From Acidimicrobiia bacterium (GTDB lineage Bacteria > Actinomycetota > Acidimicrobiia > Spongiisociales > ZC4RG35): DNA of 59,077 nucleotides. How positions within the stretch are numbered: position 1 is the first letter of the stretch; each line of letters starts with the position of its first letter. Below, piece after piece: positions 24,077-31,951 of the stretch. The DNA lies in contig PKRG01000015.1 of the NCBI GenBank assembly GCA_017577575.1, positions 1 to 59,077 on the forward strand, read 5' to 3'. A program made the position numbers and the translations under genes. The notes beneath the pieces are model-generated. The model was not told the DNA's origin. It searched no databases and worked only from the letters and a program-made list of their open reading frames with translations.

Positions 24077-24104
24077 TTAGCATGGCTAAATCCAATGCCA
24101 TTGG
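24077..24104. promoter_or_regulatory. Two adjacent palindromes over the promoter and start codon of the XRE-cupin gene
   Basis: TTAGC-ATG-GCTAA (24077-24089) covers the likely -10 (TAGCAT, 24078-24083). CCAAT-GCC-ATTGG (24092-24104) covers the start codon at 24095. Both are perfect 5-bp palindromes with 3-bp centres, 15 bp apart centre to centre. They are candidate autoregulatory operators for the HTH protein they precede. Confidence 0.45.
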
Positions 24105-25207
24105 AACATGAGCGAGAGTCGAGCGGGATCCCGGCGGTCGATGAGCGGTTGGGCGGGCTCCTGGTCGGCGACAACGTGGTCTGGATCGGCGACGACCGCC
24201 GGGTCCACGATCTCCTGGAGGAACGCTTCCTCTCGGTGGGGAGCGCTCCACGGGCACTGATCCTGCTCGGGGGTGACGACCCGAGAGTCCCCCGGGGTGT
24301 CGACGTGGTGGACGGGCGTCCGGGCCGGCCCCACGCCGACCCGCTGGAGCTCGAGCGCGCCATCGTCGACCTGGGCCGCCACCGGCGGGCTCGACTCGTG
24401 ATCCGCGACCTCGACGTCCTCGTCCGGCGCCTCGGCGACGAGCGGGCGGTCACCTTCTTTTCGAGGACGTGCCCCCGGTTGTTCGACCAGGGAGCGATCG
24501 CCTACTGGCGGGCGACGCGGGCCGGGTCGGGTCGGATCCTGGACCAGATCCAGCGGGTGACGCAGTGTGTCTTCGAGTTCTCCAGCAACCGGCTGCGGGT
24601 GAGGAAGGCCGAGGGCCGACCCGCGATCCGGGGCCAGATCTTCGACCTGCGGGCAGACGAGGGCCAGCTACGGCTGAGCGAGATCCGGGCCGCCAGTCGC
24701 CTCGCCGAGGGCCTGCGCCGCCTACGCGCCGAGCGAGGGTTGACCCAGACCGAGATCGCCCGGATGGCGGGTGTCTCCCCGAGCGCCATCTCCCAGGCGG
24801 AGGCGGGCCATCGCGGCCTGGGAGTGGAGACCCTGCTCAACATCTCCGCCGCTCTCGGCGTGTCGCTCGACGACCTGTTCGGCCACACGCCCGACACGGG
24901 CTACGTGCTCGCCCGCCGCGACCGCATCCCCCCACGGCGCGGAATCGTGGCGCTCCTCGACGACCCCAACGCCGGACTGCGGGCGCACTTGATCACGTTG
25001 GGGCCGGGCGAGGCGGGCGGGCCCCCGGTGGTCCACAAGGGCGCCGAGCTGATCATGGTCAGCGCCGGGCTGGTGCAGATCGAGCTCAACGAGGAAGCGC
25101 CGGTGCTGCGGGCGGGTGACGCCCTCCTCGTCACCCGCGACGCCATCTCCGGGTGGCGCAACCTGTTGCCGGAGCCGGCCCGCCTGTTCTGGATCGTCCG
25201 CGACTGA
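24095..25207 (+). CDS. KaiC/MEDS-like domain - XRE HTH - cupin regulator
   Basis: The product is 370 residues. Residues ~9-205 look like a KaiC/RecA-superfamily core: SGIPAVDERLGGLLVGDNVVW matches the KaiC opening, LVIRDLDVLVRRL is the Walker B strand position, and CVFEFSSNRLRVRKAEGRP resembles the KaiC C-terminal strands. The Walker A P-loop is replaced by GDDRRVHD, so ATP hydrolysis is unlikely, as in MEDS-type sensor domains. Residues ~215-272 are an XRE HTH (GLTQTEIARMAGVSPSAISQ). Residues ~290-370 are a cupin (GGPPVVHKGAELIMVSAGL). It is probably a ligand-sensing repressor. The start at 24095 gives the intact KaiC-like opening. Confidence 0.8.
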   Translation: MPLEHERESSGIPAVDERLGGLLVGDNVVWIGDDRRVHDLLEERFLSVGSAPRALILLGGDDPRVPRGVDVVDGRPGRPHADPLELERAIVDLGRHRRARLVIRDLDVLVRRLGDERAVTFFSRTCPRLFDQGAIAYWRATRAGSGRILDQIQRVTQCVFEFSSNRLRVRKAEGRPAIRGQIFDLRADEGQLRLSEIRAASRLAEGLRRLRAERGLTQTEIARMAGVSPSAISQAEAGHRGLGVETLLNISAALGVSLDDLFGHTPDTGYVLARRDRIPPRRGIVALLDDPNAGLRAHLITLGPGEAGGPPVVHKGAELIMVSAGLVQIELNEEAPVLRAGDALLVTRDAISGWRNLLPEPARLFWIVRD

Positions 25208-25299
25208 GGGCCCGCTGCCAAGGGCCGATCCTGGGAGCGGCTCTCCCCCCGACCGATTCGTGGTGGCTGGCCCGCCGCCGGCTCCCCTAGGCTGGCGTG

Positions 25300-26703
25300 G
25301 TGACGGCACCCCCTCAGCCTCTCCGCCTCGGAACCTCGTCCGGCCGCTGGGTGGTGGCCACGACGGTGATGGGAACCGGAGTGGCGATGCTCAACGGCAC
25401 CGACGTGTCCGTCGCCCTCCCCGACCTCGGCGCCGACCTCGATGCCAGCGTCGCCGCCCTGCAGTGGGTGCTCAACGGGTACATGCTCACACTGGCGTCG
25501 CTGATCCTCGTCGGCGGGTCCCTCGCCGACCGGTTCGGGAGGCGGAAGATCTACCTGCTGGGCGTCGCCTGGTTCACGGCCGCCTCGGTGCTGTGTGCCC
25601 TCGCCCCGTCGGCGGGCTGGCTGGTGGCCGCCCGGATCCTGCAGGGCGTGGGCGGGGCTCTTTTGACGCCGGGCAGCCTCGCCATCCTCCAGTCGTGCTT
25701 CCACCCCGACGACCGGGCCACGGCCATCGGTGCCTGGTCCGGGCTCACCGGCATCGCCGCCGTCATCGGCCCGGTGGTCGGCGGCCTGTTGGTCGATGCC
25801 TTTGGATGGCGGGCGGTGTTCTTCCTCCCGCTGCCGCTGGCGGTGGCCGTGATCTGGGCGGGCTCGCGCCACGTCCCCGAGTCGCGCGATCCAGCGCCGG
25901 CCCGCCTCGATTGGCCGGGGGCGCTCCTCACCGTCGCCGGCCTGGGAGCTCTCAGCTACGCCATCATCGCCTACCCCGAATCGGGCGGGTCGCCGGCGGT
26001 GGTGGCGTCGGCCGTTCTCGGTGTGGCCTCCCTCGTCGCCTTCGTGATCCGGGAGCGGCAGGCTCCCGATCCGATGCTCCCTCTCAGCGTGTTCAGATCG
26101 CGCCAGTTCACGGCCGCCAACCTGATCACGTTCGTCGTCTACGCCGCCTTGGGCGGCGTGTTCTTCATGCTCATCGTCCACCTCCAGACGGTGGTCGGGT
26201 ACTCCGCCACCGGAGCGGGAGCGGCGACGATGCCGGTCAGCGGCCTCCTCCTCGTCGGCTCGCCCCCGATGGGCCGGGTCATGCAGCGGATCGGCCCCCG
26301 TCTGCCCCTCACCGCCGGAACCGCCCTGCTCGCCGTCGGGATGCTGATGATGATCTCGATCCGGGAAGGGGCGTCGTACCTGACGGGGATCCTCCCGCCG
26401 CTCTTGGTGTTCGGCGTCGGGCTGACCCTGATGGTCACCCCCGTCACCGCCACGGTCCTGGCCGCGGTGGACGATCGCTTCTCGGGCTTGGCGTCGGGCG
26501 TCAACAACGCCGTAGCCCGCACCGGCCAGCTCCTGGCGGTGGCGGCGCTGCCGGTGGCGGCCGGGCTGACCGGTGGCGACTTCGCGGACCCGGTTGCGTT
26601 CGCCGCCGGGTTCCGCATCGCGATGATCGTCTCCGCCGTCCTGTGCGGGCTCGGGTCCGTCTTCGCCTGGACGATGATCCGCAACCCTTCCGCCGACACG
26701 TGA
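25300..26703 (+). CDS. MFS drug/proton antiporter, DHA2 family
   Basis: The product is 467 residues with 14 predicted transmembrane helices (EmrB/QacA type). Motif A variant GGSLADRFGRRKIY lies at ~73-86, the antiporter motif C region is around GIAAVIGPVVGGLL, and ALPDLGADL follows TM1. It likely exports hydrophobic compounds. The GTG at 25300 is chosen because TAGGCT (25288-25293) precedes it by exactly six bases, a leaderless-type promoter. The preceding XRE-cupin gene may regulate it (same strand, 92-base gap), but it has its own promoter. Confidence 0.88.
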   Translation: MTAPPQPLRLGTSSGRWVVATTVMGTGVAMLNGTDVSVALPDLGADLDASVAALQWVLNGYMLTLASLILVGGSLADRFGRRKIYLLGVAWFTAASVLCALAPSAGWLVAARILQGVGGALLTPGSLAILQSCFHPDDRATAIGAWSGLTGIAAVIGPVVGGLLVDAFGWRAVFFLPLPLAVAVIWAGSRHVPESRDPAPARLDWPGALLTVAGLGALSYAIIAYPESGGSPAVVASAVLGVASLVAFVIRERQAPDPMLPLSVFRSRQFTAANLITFVVYAALGGVFFMLIVHLQTVVGYSATGAGAATMPVSGLLLVGSPPMGRVMQRIGPRLPLTAGTALLAVGMLMMISIREGASYLTGILPPLLVFGVGLTLMVTPVTATVLAAVDDRFSGLASGVNNAVARTGQLLAVAALPVAAGLTGGDFADPVAFAAGFRIAMIVSAVLCGLGSVFAWTMIRNPSADT

Positions 26704-26740
26704 GGCGGAGCCCGGATCACCTGTTATAAGAGGCGCCGCA

Positions 26741-28918
26741 GTGGAGCTCTTCATCGACGGCGACAAGGTCGAGGCACGAGGCGGCGACGACGTCCTCACC
26801 GCCTCGATACGGGCCGGAAAGGTCCCGGCGGGATGCCTGTGCCTCGCCGGCGACTGCCCCAACTGCCTGGCCGTCGTCGACGGTGTCGCCTATGTGCGCA
26901 TGTGCCGCACCCCGGCTCGGGCCGGGATGGACGTCCGCCCCTTCCCGGTCTCCGAACACCCCCCGATGCCGGACGACGACGCCCCGCCGACCGCCTACCG
27001 GAACGTGCACGCCGACGTGGTGGTCGTGGGCGCCGGCCCCTCGGGCCTCGCCGAGGCCGAGCGGCTCCGCCGTGAGGGCCGCCAGGTCGTCGTGCTGGAC
27101 GACCGGCAGGGGTCCGAGGTGCTGGCCATCTACCCGGGCCCCGAGGTCGTCGCCCGCGACGACGGCGGGATAGCCCGGTACTTCGCCGCCGAGGTGGTGG
27201 TGGCCACCGGGGCGATGGACATCCATCCGGTCGTGCCCGGCTCCGAACTGGCCGGCATCCTCACCCGGCGAGCCGCCGAGAAGCTCGTCGCCGCCGGCAT
27301 CGACCTGGGACGAGTCGTGGCGGTCGGGGCAGCCCCGGACGGAGTGGACTGCGAGGTGCTCGCCGGGGACCTGATGCGATTCGAGGGCGACACCCGGGTC
27401 GAAGCAGTGGTGGTCACCGGCCCCGACGGCGCCGAGACGGTCCGCGAGTGCGACACGGCAGTCGTCGACCTCGGCACCTATCCCCGCGACGTGCTGGCCC
27501 GCATGGGAGCGCCCGGGCAGGTGCGGGCCGTGGGAGCAGCGGCCGCAGAAGGGACCATCCCCGCCTGTCCGGACCGGGGCGTGGTCTGTCCATGCGCCGG
27601 CGTGACGGCCGAGGACCTCGACTCGGTGTGGGAACGGGGTTTCCGCGAGTTGGAGCTGATCAAGCGGGCCACCCTCGCCGGGACAGGGACCTGCCAGGGC
27701 GGGGTGTGCGGGCCCTATTTGCGGTCGTTCGTCGCCGAAAGAGGCGGGGAGCTGCAGCCTTCGTTCACGGCCCGCCCGCTCGCCCGACAGATGACGATGG
27801 CGGAGGCCGCCGCCGCGTTCCACTGGCCCTCGATCCATCGCACCGCGTTGGACGACGTGCACCGGTCGCTCGGGGCGACGATGGACCGGATGGGCGGCTG
27901 GTGGCGTCCCTGGACCTACGGCGACACCGAAGCCGAGTACTGGGCGGTCCGCCGCGACGTGTCGCTGGGGGACGTCAGCACGCTGGGGAAGATCCTCGTC
28001 AAGGGCCCCGACGTAGTCGACTTCCTGGAATGGATCTACCCCTGCCGGGTCGGCGACCTCCCTGCGGGGCGGTCCCGCTACGCACTCCTCCTCGCCGAAT
28101 CCGGCGCGGTGCTCGACGACGGGCTGATCTCCCGGCTCGACGAGCACACCTTCTGGCTGACTTTCACCACGGGTGGGGCAGGGACCGCCGAAGCCTGGCT
28201 GCGCGACTGGGCACGCGGCCGGGGGGCGAACGTGCGGATCATGGACCGCACCCATTCACTGGGAGGGATCAACGTCACCGGGCCCAAGGCGACCGCGCTG
28301 CTCGAGCGGGCCGGGCTGACCGAGCCCGTTCCATTCATGCGCCACGCCGAAGCGACGATCGCCGGAGTGCCGTGCCGGGTGTTCCGGCTCAGCTTCACCG
28401 GCGAAGTGTCGTACGAGCTGCACCACCCCCGGAGCCGCTCGGTGGAGCTGTGGAGCCGGCTGATGGAACTGGGGGCCGACCTCGGCGTGCGGCCACACGG
28501 GCTCGAGGCGCTCATGACGCTCCGCCTCGAGAAGGGCCACGTGATCGTGGGCATGGACACGGAGATGGACGCCACCCCCCGCCGCCTGGGGATGGACTGG
28601 GCGGTGCGGATGGACAAGGACTTCGTCGGCCGGGCGGCCCTCGAGCGTACCGACCGGATCCCGCTCGATCGCCGCCTGGTGGGCCTCACGGCCGACCCCC
28701 CTGCCCCGACCGAGGGGTCGGCGGTGTTCCTCGACGGCAGGATCGTCGGCTACGTGACGTCGTCGGCATGGTCGCCCGCCCTCGAGACCGTGGTGATGCT
28801 CGCCTGGGTCGAGCTCGTCGACGGGTCCGTCCCCGCCACCGTGCTGGTCGACGGCCGGCCCGCCCATCACACACCGACGCCTTTCTACGACCCGGAGGGA
28901 GCCCGTGCCCGCGCCTGA
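26741..28918 (+). CDS. Sarcosine oxidase alpha subunit-like protein, compact form
   Basis: The product is 725 residues, against about 960-1000 in classical SoxA. In order: a 2Fe-2S/Fer2_4-like N-terminal segment rich in cysteine (CLCLAGDCPNCLAVV...VRMC, ~32-58); an FAD/NAD-binding fold (VVVVGAGPSGLAEAERLRR, ~92-110) that is shortened; a BFD-like cysteine cluster (VVCPCAGVTAEDL...CQGGVCGPY, ~283-325); and a GcvT-type aminomethyltransferase half (~370-725; SLGDVSTLGKILVKGPD, FTGEVSYELHH, ALMTLRLEKGHVIVGMDTEMDATP). The last half transfers the methyl-derived C1 unit to tetrahydrofolate in known enzymes. First gene of a five-gene operon. Confidence 0.85.
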   Translation: MELFIDGDKVEARGGDDVLTASIRAGKVPAGCLCLAGDCPNCLAVVDGVAYVRMCRTPARAGMDVRPFPVSEHPPMPDDDAPPTAYRNVHADVVVVGAGPSGLAEAERLRREGRQVVVLDDRQGSEVLAIYPGPEVVARDDGGIARYFAAEVVVATGAMDIHPVVPGSELAGILTRRAAEKLVAAGIDLGRVVAVGAAPDGVDCEVLAGDLMRFEGDTRVEAVVVTGPDGAETVRECDTAVVDLGTYPRDVLARMGAPGQVRAVGAAAAEGTIPACPDRGVVCPCAGVTAEDLDSVWERGFRELELIKRATLAGTGTCQGGVCGPYLRSFVAERGGELQPSFTARPLARQMTMAEAAAAFHWPSIHRTALDDVHRSLGATMDRMGGWWRPWTYGDTEAEYWAVRRDVSLGDVSTLGKILVKGPDVVDFLEWIYPCRVGDLPAGRSRYALLLAESGAVLDDGLISRLDEHTFWLTFTTGGAGTAEAWLRDWARGRGANVRIMDRTHSLGGINVTGPKATALLERAGLTEPVPFMRHAEATIAGVPCRVFRLSFTGEVSYELHHPRSRSVELWSRLMELGADLGVRPHGLEALMTLRLEKGHVIVGMDTEMDATPRRLGMDWAVRMDKDFVGRAALERTDRIPLDRRLVGLTADPPAPTEGSAVFLDGRIVGYVTSSAWSPALETVVMLAWVELVDGSVPATVLVDGRPAHHTPTPFYDPEGARARA

Positions 28919-29282
28919 ACAACTCGTGGCCTGGCGAGTGGCGGCCGACCCGGCGTCGCTGGATGCGGCCGAGTGGCCGGCGGCGGTGACCGTGCTCAGG
29001 ATCGCCCCGGACGAGGCGCTGGTGCTCGGCGCGGCGCCGGTCGAGGTCGGCGATCCCTACGCCATCGTCGAACCGGAAGAAGGCTTCTGTGCGGTGGCGA
29101 TGAGTCGGGCAGAGCTCGAGGCGTGGATCGCCCGCAACGCCGAGTGGGCCCTCCCCGAAGGCGACAGGGTGTTCGCCCAGGGCGGGGCCGCCGGGCTGCC
29201 GGTGAAGGTGTGGGTGGACGGTGACCGGGCGCTGCTCATCACCCGCGCCTCGCTGTCCCGGGACCTGGAGGAGCGGCTGTGA
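28905..29282 (+). CDS. Probable sarcosine oxidase gamma subunit-like protein
   Basis: This 125-residue soluble protein overlaps the alpha gene by 14 bases and the beta gene by 4. No strong motif is visible. Length, acidic character and position between alpha and beta subunits fit a SoxG-like subunit, which shares a distant aminomethyltransferase-like fold; LPVKVWVDGDRALLITRASL at the C-terminus is compatible. The assignment rests mainly on context. The GTG start is required to keep an open frame. Confidence 0.55.
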   Translation: MPAPEQLVAWRVAADPASLDAAEWPAAVTVLRIAPDEALVLGAAPVEVGDPYAIVEPEEGFCAVAMSRAELEAWIARNAEWALPEGDRVFAQGGAAGLPVKVWVDGDRALLITRASLSRDLEERL

Positions 29283-30490
29283 ACGAGTTCGTCGAACGCC
29301 GCGTCCGCCTCACCTGGCGGGACCCGAAGCCCTCCTACGACGTCGTGATAATCGGAGGGGGCGGGCACGGCCTCTCGATCGCATACCACCTGGCGAAGCG
29401 GCACGGCATCACCGACGTGGCGGTGCTCGAGCGGGGCTACATCGGCTCCGGCAACTCCGGCCGCAACACGACCGTCATCCGCGCCAACTACGGCATCCCC
29501 GAGTCGATCCGCTTCTATCAACGATCCCTGGAGCTCTATCAACGGCTCGAGGAGGAAACGGGCCGGTGGCTCATGCACACCGAGAAGGGCTTGATCTGGA
29601 TGGTCCACTCCGAAGCCGGCGTGAGAGGCGAGAAACGCCGGGCGCTGCTCAACACGGCGGCCGGGGCCGAGACGGTGTTCTTGACCCCCGACGAGATCGC
29701 CGAGCTGGTGCCCCAGATCGACCTCACCGGCGGCGGGAACGGATACCCGGTGCTGGGCGCCTCCTATCACCCGAAAGCCGCCACCGCCCGTCACGACCGG
29801 GTGGTGTGGGCACTGGCGGAGGGGGCGATGGACGCCGGGGCGACGATCCTCCAGCGCACCACCGTCACGGGACTCACCCTCGACGGCGACCGGGTCGTCG
29901 GCGTGGAGACCGACCGGGGCCGGTTCTCGGCCGGGGTGGTGGTGAGCGCCGTCGGTGGGTTCGCGTCCGAGATCGCCGCCATGGCGGGCCTGCGGCTTCC
30001 CATCGTCACCCACCCCCTCCAGGCCTACGTCACCAACCACTACGAGCAGTCGTTCCCCTTCATCATCGGATCGGTGGAGATCCCCTTCTATCTCAGCCAG
30101 ACTCCCCGGGGGGAGATCTTGATCGGCGCCGAGTACGAGCGGGCCCCCGGCTACTCGTGGGGCACCTCTTTCGACCTGCTCGCCTCGTGCTCGGCGAAGG
30201 CGGTTGCCTACCTGCCGTTCCTCGCCCGCCTGCGGATCCTCCGCCAATGGGCCGGGGTGTGCGACATCTCCCCCGACGCGTCGCCGATCATGGGATTCAC
30301 CCCGGTCCAGAACCTCCTCGTCACGACCGGCTGGGGCACCTGGGGGTTCAAGGCGATCCCCGCCGCCGGTGAGCAGATGGCCGAACTGATCGCCACCTGG
30401 CGGACACCCGAGTTGATCGCCCCCTTCTCGTACGACCGATTCGAAAGGGACCGGCTCATGGCCGACGCCGGGTCGGCAGGGACACACTGA
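29279..30490 (+). CDS. Sarcosine oxidase beta subunit-like FAD oxidoreductase
   Basis: The product is 403 residues. SYDVVIIGGGGHGLSIAYHLAKRHG is the FAD-binding fold at ~19-43, followed by VLERGYIGSGNSGRNTTVIRANY, the segment around the covalent FMN/FAD region in SoxB. CDISPDASPIMGFTPV and TTGWGTWGFKAIPAAGEQMAEL complete the C-terminal flavin contact. In heterotetrameric sarcosine oxidase, beta oxidises sarcosine to glycine plus a methylene group channelled to the alpha subunit. The GTG start overlaps the preceding stop. Confidence 0.9.
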   Translation: MNEFVERRVRLTWRDPKPSYDVVIIGGGGHGLSIAYHLAKRHGITDVAVLERGYIGSGNSGRNTTVIRANYGIPESIRFYQRSLELYQRLEEETGRWLMHTEKGLIWMVHSEAGVRGEKRRALLNTAAGAETVFLTPDEIAELVPQIDLTGGGNGYPVLGASYHPKAATARHDRVVWALAEGAMDAGATILQRTTVTGLTLDGDRVVGVETDRGRFSAGVVVSAVGGFASEIAAMAGLRLPIVTHPLQAYVTNHYEQSFPFIIGSVEIPFYLSQTPRGEILIGAEYERAPGYSWGTSFDLLASCSAKAVAYLPFLARLRILRQWAGVCDISPDASPIMGFTPVQNLLVTTGWGTWGFKAIPAAGEQMAELIATWRTPELIAPFSYDRFERDRLMADAGSAGTH

Positions 30491-30491
30491 C

Positions 30492-30725
30492 ATGGCGCTT
30501 CTCGTACCTTGCGAGAACTGCGGCCCTCGCCCCGTGGACGAGTTCATCTACGGGGAGATCCCCCAGGTGCCCGAGCACCTGTCCGATCCCGCCGCCCGCG
30601 ACCTCGACCGGGTCTACATGCGCACCAACCCGACGGGCCCCGCCGCCGAGGCTTGGTTCCACGCCGCCGGGTGCCGCCGGTGGACGTATCTGGTGCGGGA
30701 CCGAACGACCTACGAGTGGCTGTGA
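30492..30725 (+). CDS. Sarcosine oxidase delta subunit-like zinc protein
   Basis: The product is 77 residues. LVPCENCGPRPVDEFIYGE at the N-terminus has the Cys-x2-Cys pair and the RPVxEF motif of SoxD. MRTNPTGPAAEAWFHAAGCRRW then supplies the His and Cys that complete the zinc site. It starts one base after the beta subunit stop. This small subunit is diagnostic for a heterotetrameric sarcosine oxidase-type complex. Confidence 0.88.
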   Translation: MALLVPCENCGPRPVDEFIYGEIPQVPEHLSDPAARDLDRVYMRTNPTGPAAEAWFHAAGCRRWTYLVRDRTTYEWL

Positions 30726-31891
30726 ACGCCGAACGCCTCCCCCGGCTCTGGAGACCCGTCTTGCTGTCCGCCGGCGGCCTCGTGCTGTCGGCGCTGCCGA
30801 TCTTCCTCGTCGGTGGCTTGGCCGTGCAGATCCGCCAGGACCTGGGGTTCACCGAGACCCAGCTCGGAGCCGCGGTCACGGTGGCGTTCCTGTGCGGGGC
30901 GATCGCCGGGCCCATCGGCGGCCGGGTCGCCGACCGGGTCGGAGGACGGGCCGCCGTGGCGTGCGGGGCGACCCTGGCCTCCCTGTCGCTGGCAGGGACG
31001 GCCCTGTTCGCCCACAGCTGGGAGACACTGCTCGGGTTCCTGATCCTGGGCGGGCTGTCGTTCGCATTCCTGGATCCCGGGCTGGCGATCATCATCAACT
31101 CCAACGTCGACCCGGGACGCCAAGGCGTCGCCTTCGGGGTGAAGGAGGCGTCCATCCCGGCTTCCACCCTTCTGGCGGGGCTGGCGGTGCCGGTCATCGC
31201 CCTCGAGCACGGCTGGCGGTGGGCGTTCCTGTTGGGGGCGCTGCCGCTGGCGGCCGTGGTCGCCGGCCTGCGCCTGGTCGGCCAGACGCGGACTCTCCCG
31301 ACGCAGACCAGCGGAAGGGGAGTGTCCGTGTCCCGGCGGGCCCTCGGCATCGTGGCGGCCGCCGCGGCCTGCGCTTCCACCGCATCGAGCGGCATCGGCG
31401 TGTTCCTCACCGAGAGTGCCGTGGCCATGGGGCTGTCGGAAGCCAACGCCGGGCTGCTCCTGGCGGCGGGAAGCGTGGCAGGGATCGTGACCCGGGTGGC
31501 CACGGGGATACGCGCCGACAACCACGGCGGCCCTCAGCTGCGGACCATCTGGGTGATGATGGCGACGGGGGCAGTGTCCATGGCGCTGGCGTCGATCGGC
31601 TCCGTCCCGCTCCTGGTCCTCGGGGCGGTCGGGGCGTTCGCCGGCGGGTGGGGATGGACGGGCCTCCTGTTCCTGACGCTCGTCCGAGCCAACCCCTCCA
31701 CCCCCGGTGCCGGGGCCGGTCTCGGCTTGCTCGGCCTGGCGATCGGAAACGGCCTGGGCCCGCTCGCGTTCGGGGCGGCGGCCGAACAGCTGTCGTTCAC
31801 CGCCGCCTGGGCCGGGGCGGCGATCCTCGCCGGAGCCGGAGCCCTCCTGGCCCGTTCGGCGGCACCGGCCTTCGAGCCGGCCCGGATCTGA
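30722..31891 (+). CDS. MFS transporter, CynX/NimT-like
   Basis: The product is 389 residues with 12 predicted transmembrane helices. GGLAVQIRQDLGFTETQLG precedes TM2, and the motif A-like GGRVADRVGGRAAV lies at ~61-74. LGFLILGGLSFAFLDPGLAI and IGNGLGPLAFGAAAEQL resemble cyanate/nitroimidazole-type MFS proteins. The GTG start overlaps the delta-subunit stop (GTGA), so it is translated with the oxidase operon and probably imports its N-methylated substrate or exports a product. Confidence 0.85.
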   Translation: MNAERLPRLWRPVLLSAGGLVLSALPIFLVGGLAVQIRQDLGFTETQLGAAVTVAFLCGAIAGPIGGRVADRVGGRAAVACGATLASLSLAGTALFAHSWETLLGFLILGGLSFAFLDPGLAIIINSNVDPGRQGVAFGVKEASIPASTLLAGLAVPVIALEHGWRWAFLLGALPLAAVVAGLRLVGQTRTLPTQTSGRGVSVSRRALGIVAAAAACASTASSGIGVFLTESAVAMGLSEANAGLLLAAGSVAGIVTRVATGIRADNHGGPQLRTIWVMMATGAVSMALASIGSVPLLVLGAVGAFAGGWGWTGLLFLTLVRANPSTPGAGAGLGLLGLAIGNGLGPLAFGAAAEQLSFTAAWAGAAILAGAGALLARSAAPAFEPARI

Positions 31892-31951
31892 TTCCCCCGC
31901 CCCACGGAAGAAATTGGGAACCGGCGGGCACGGGAGTACGTTCTCTCGCCC

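Noticed and set aside
24901..26862. 653-codon antisense frame over the MFS gene
   Set aside because: Repeat-like Gly/Arg/Asp composition typical of antisense to membrane proteins in high-GC DNA.
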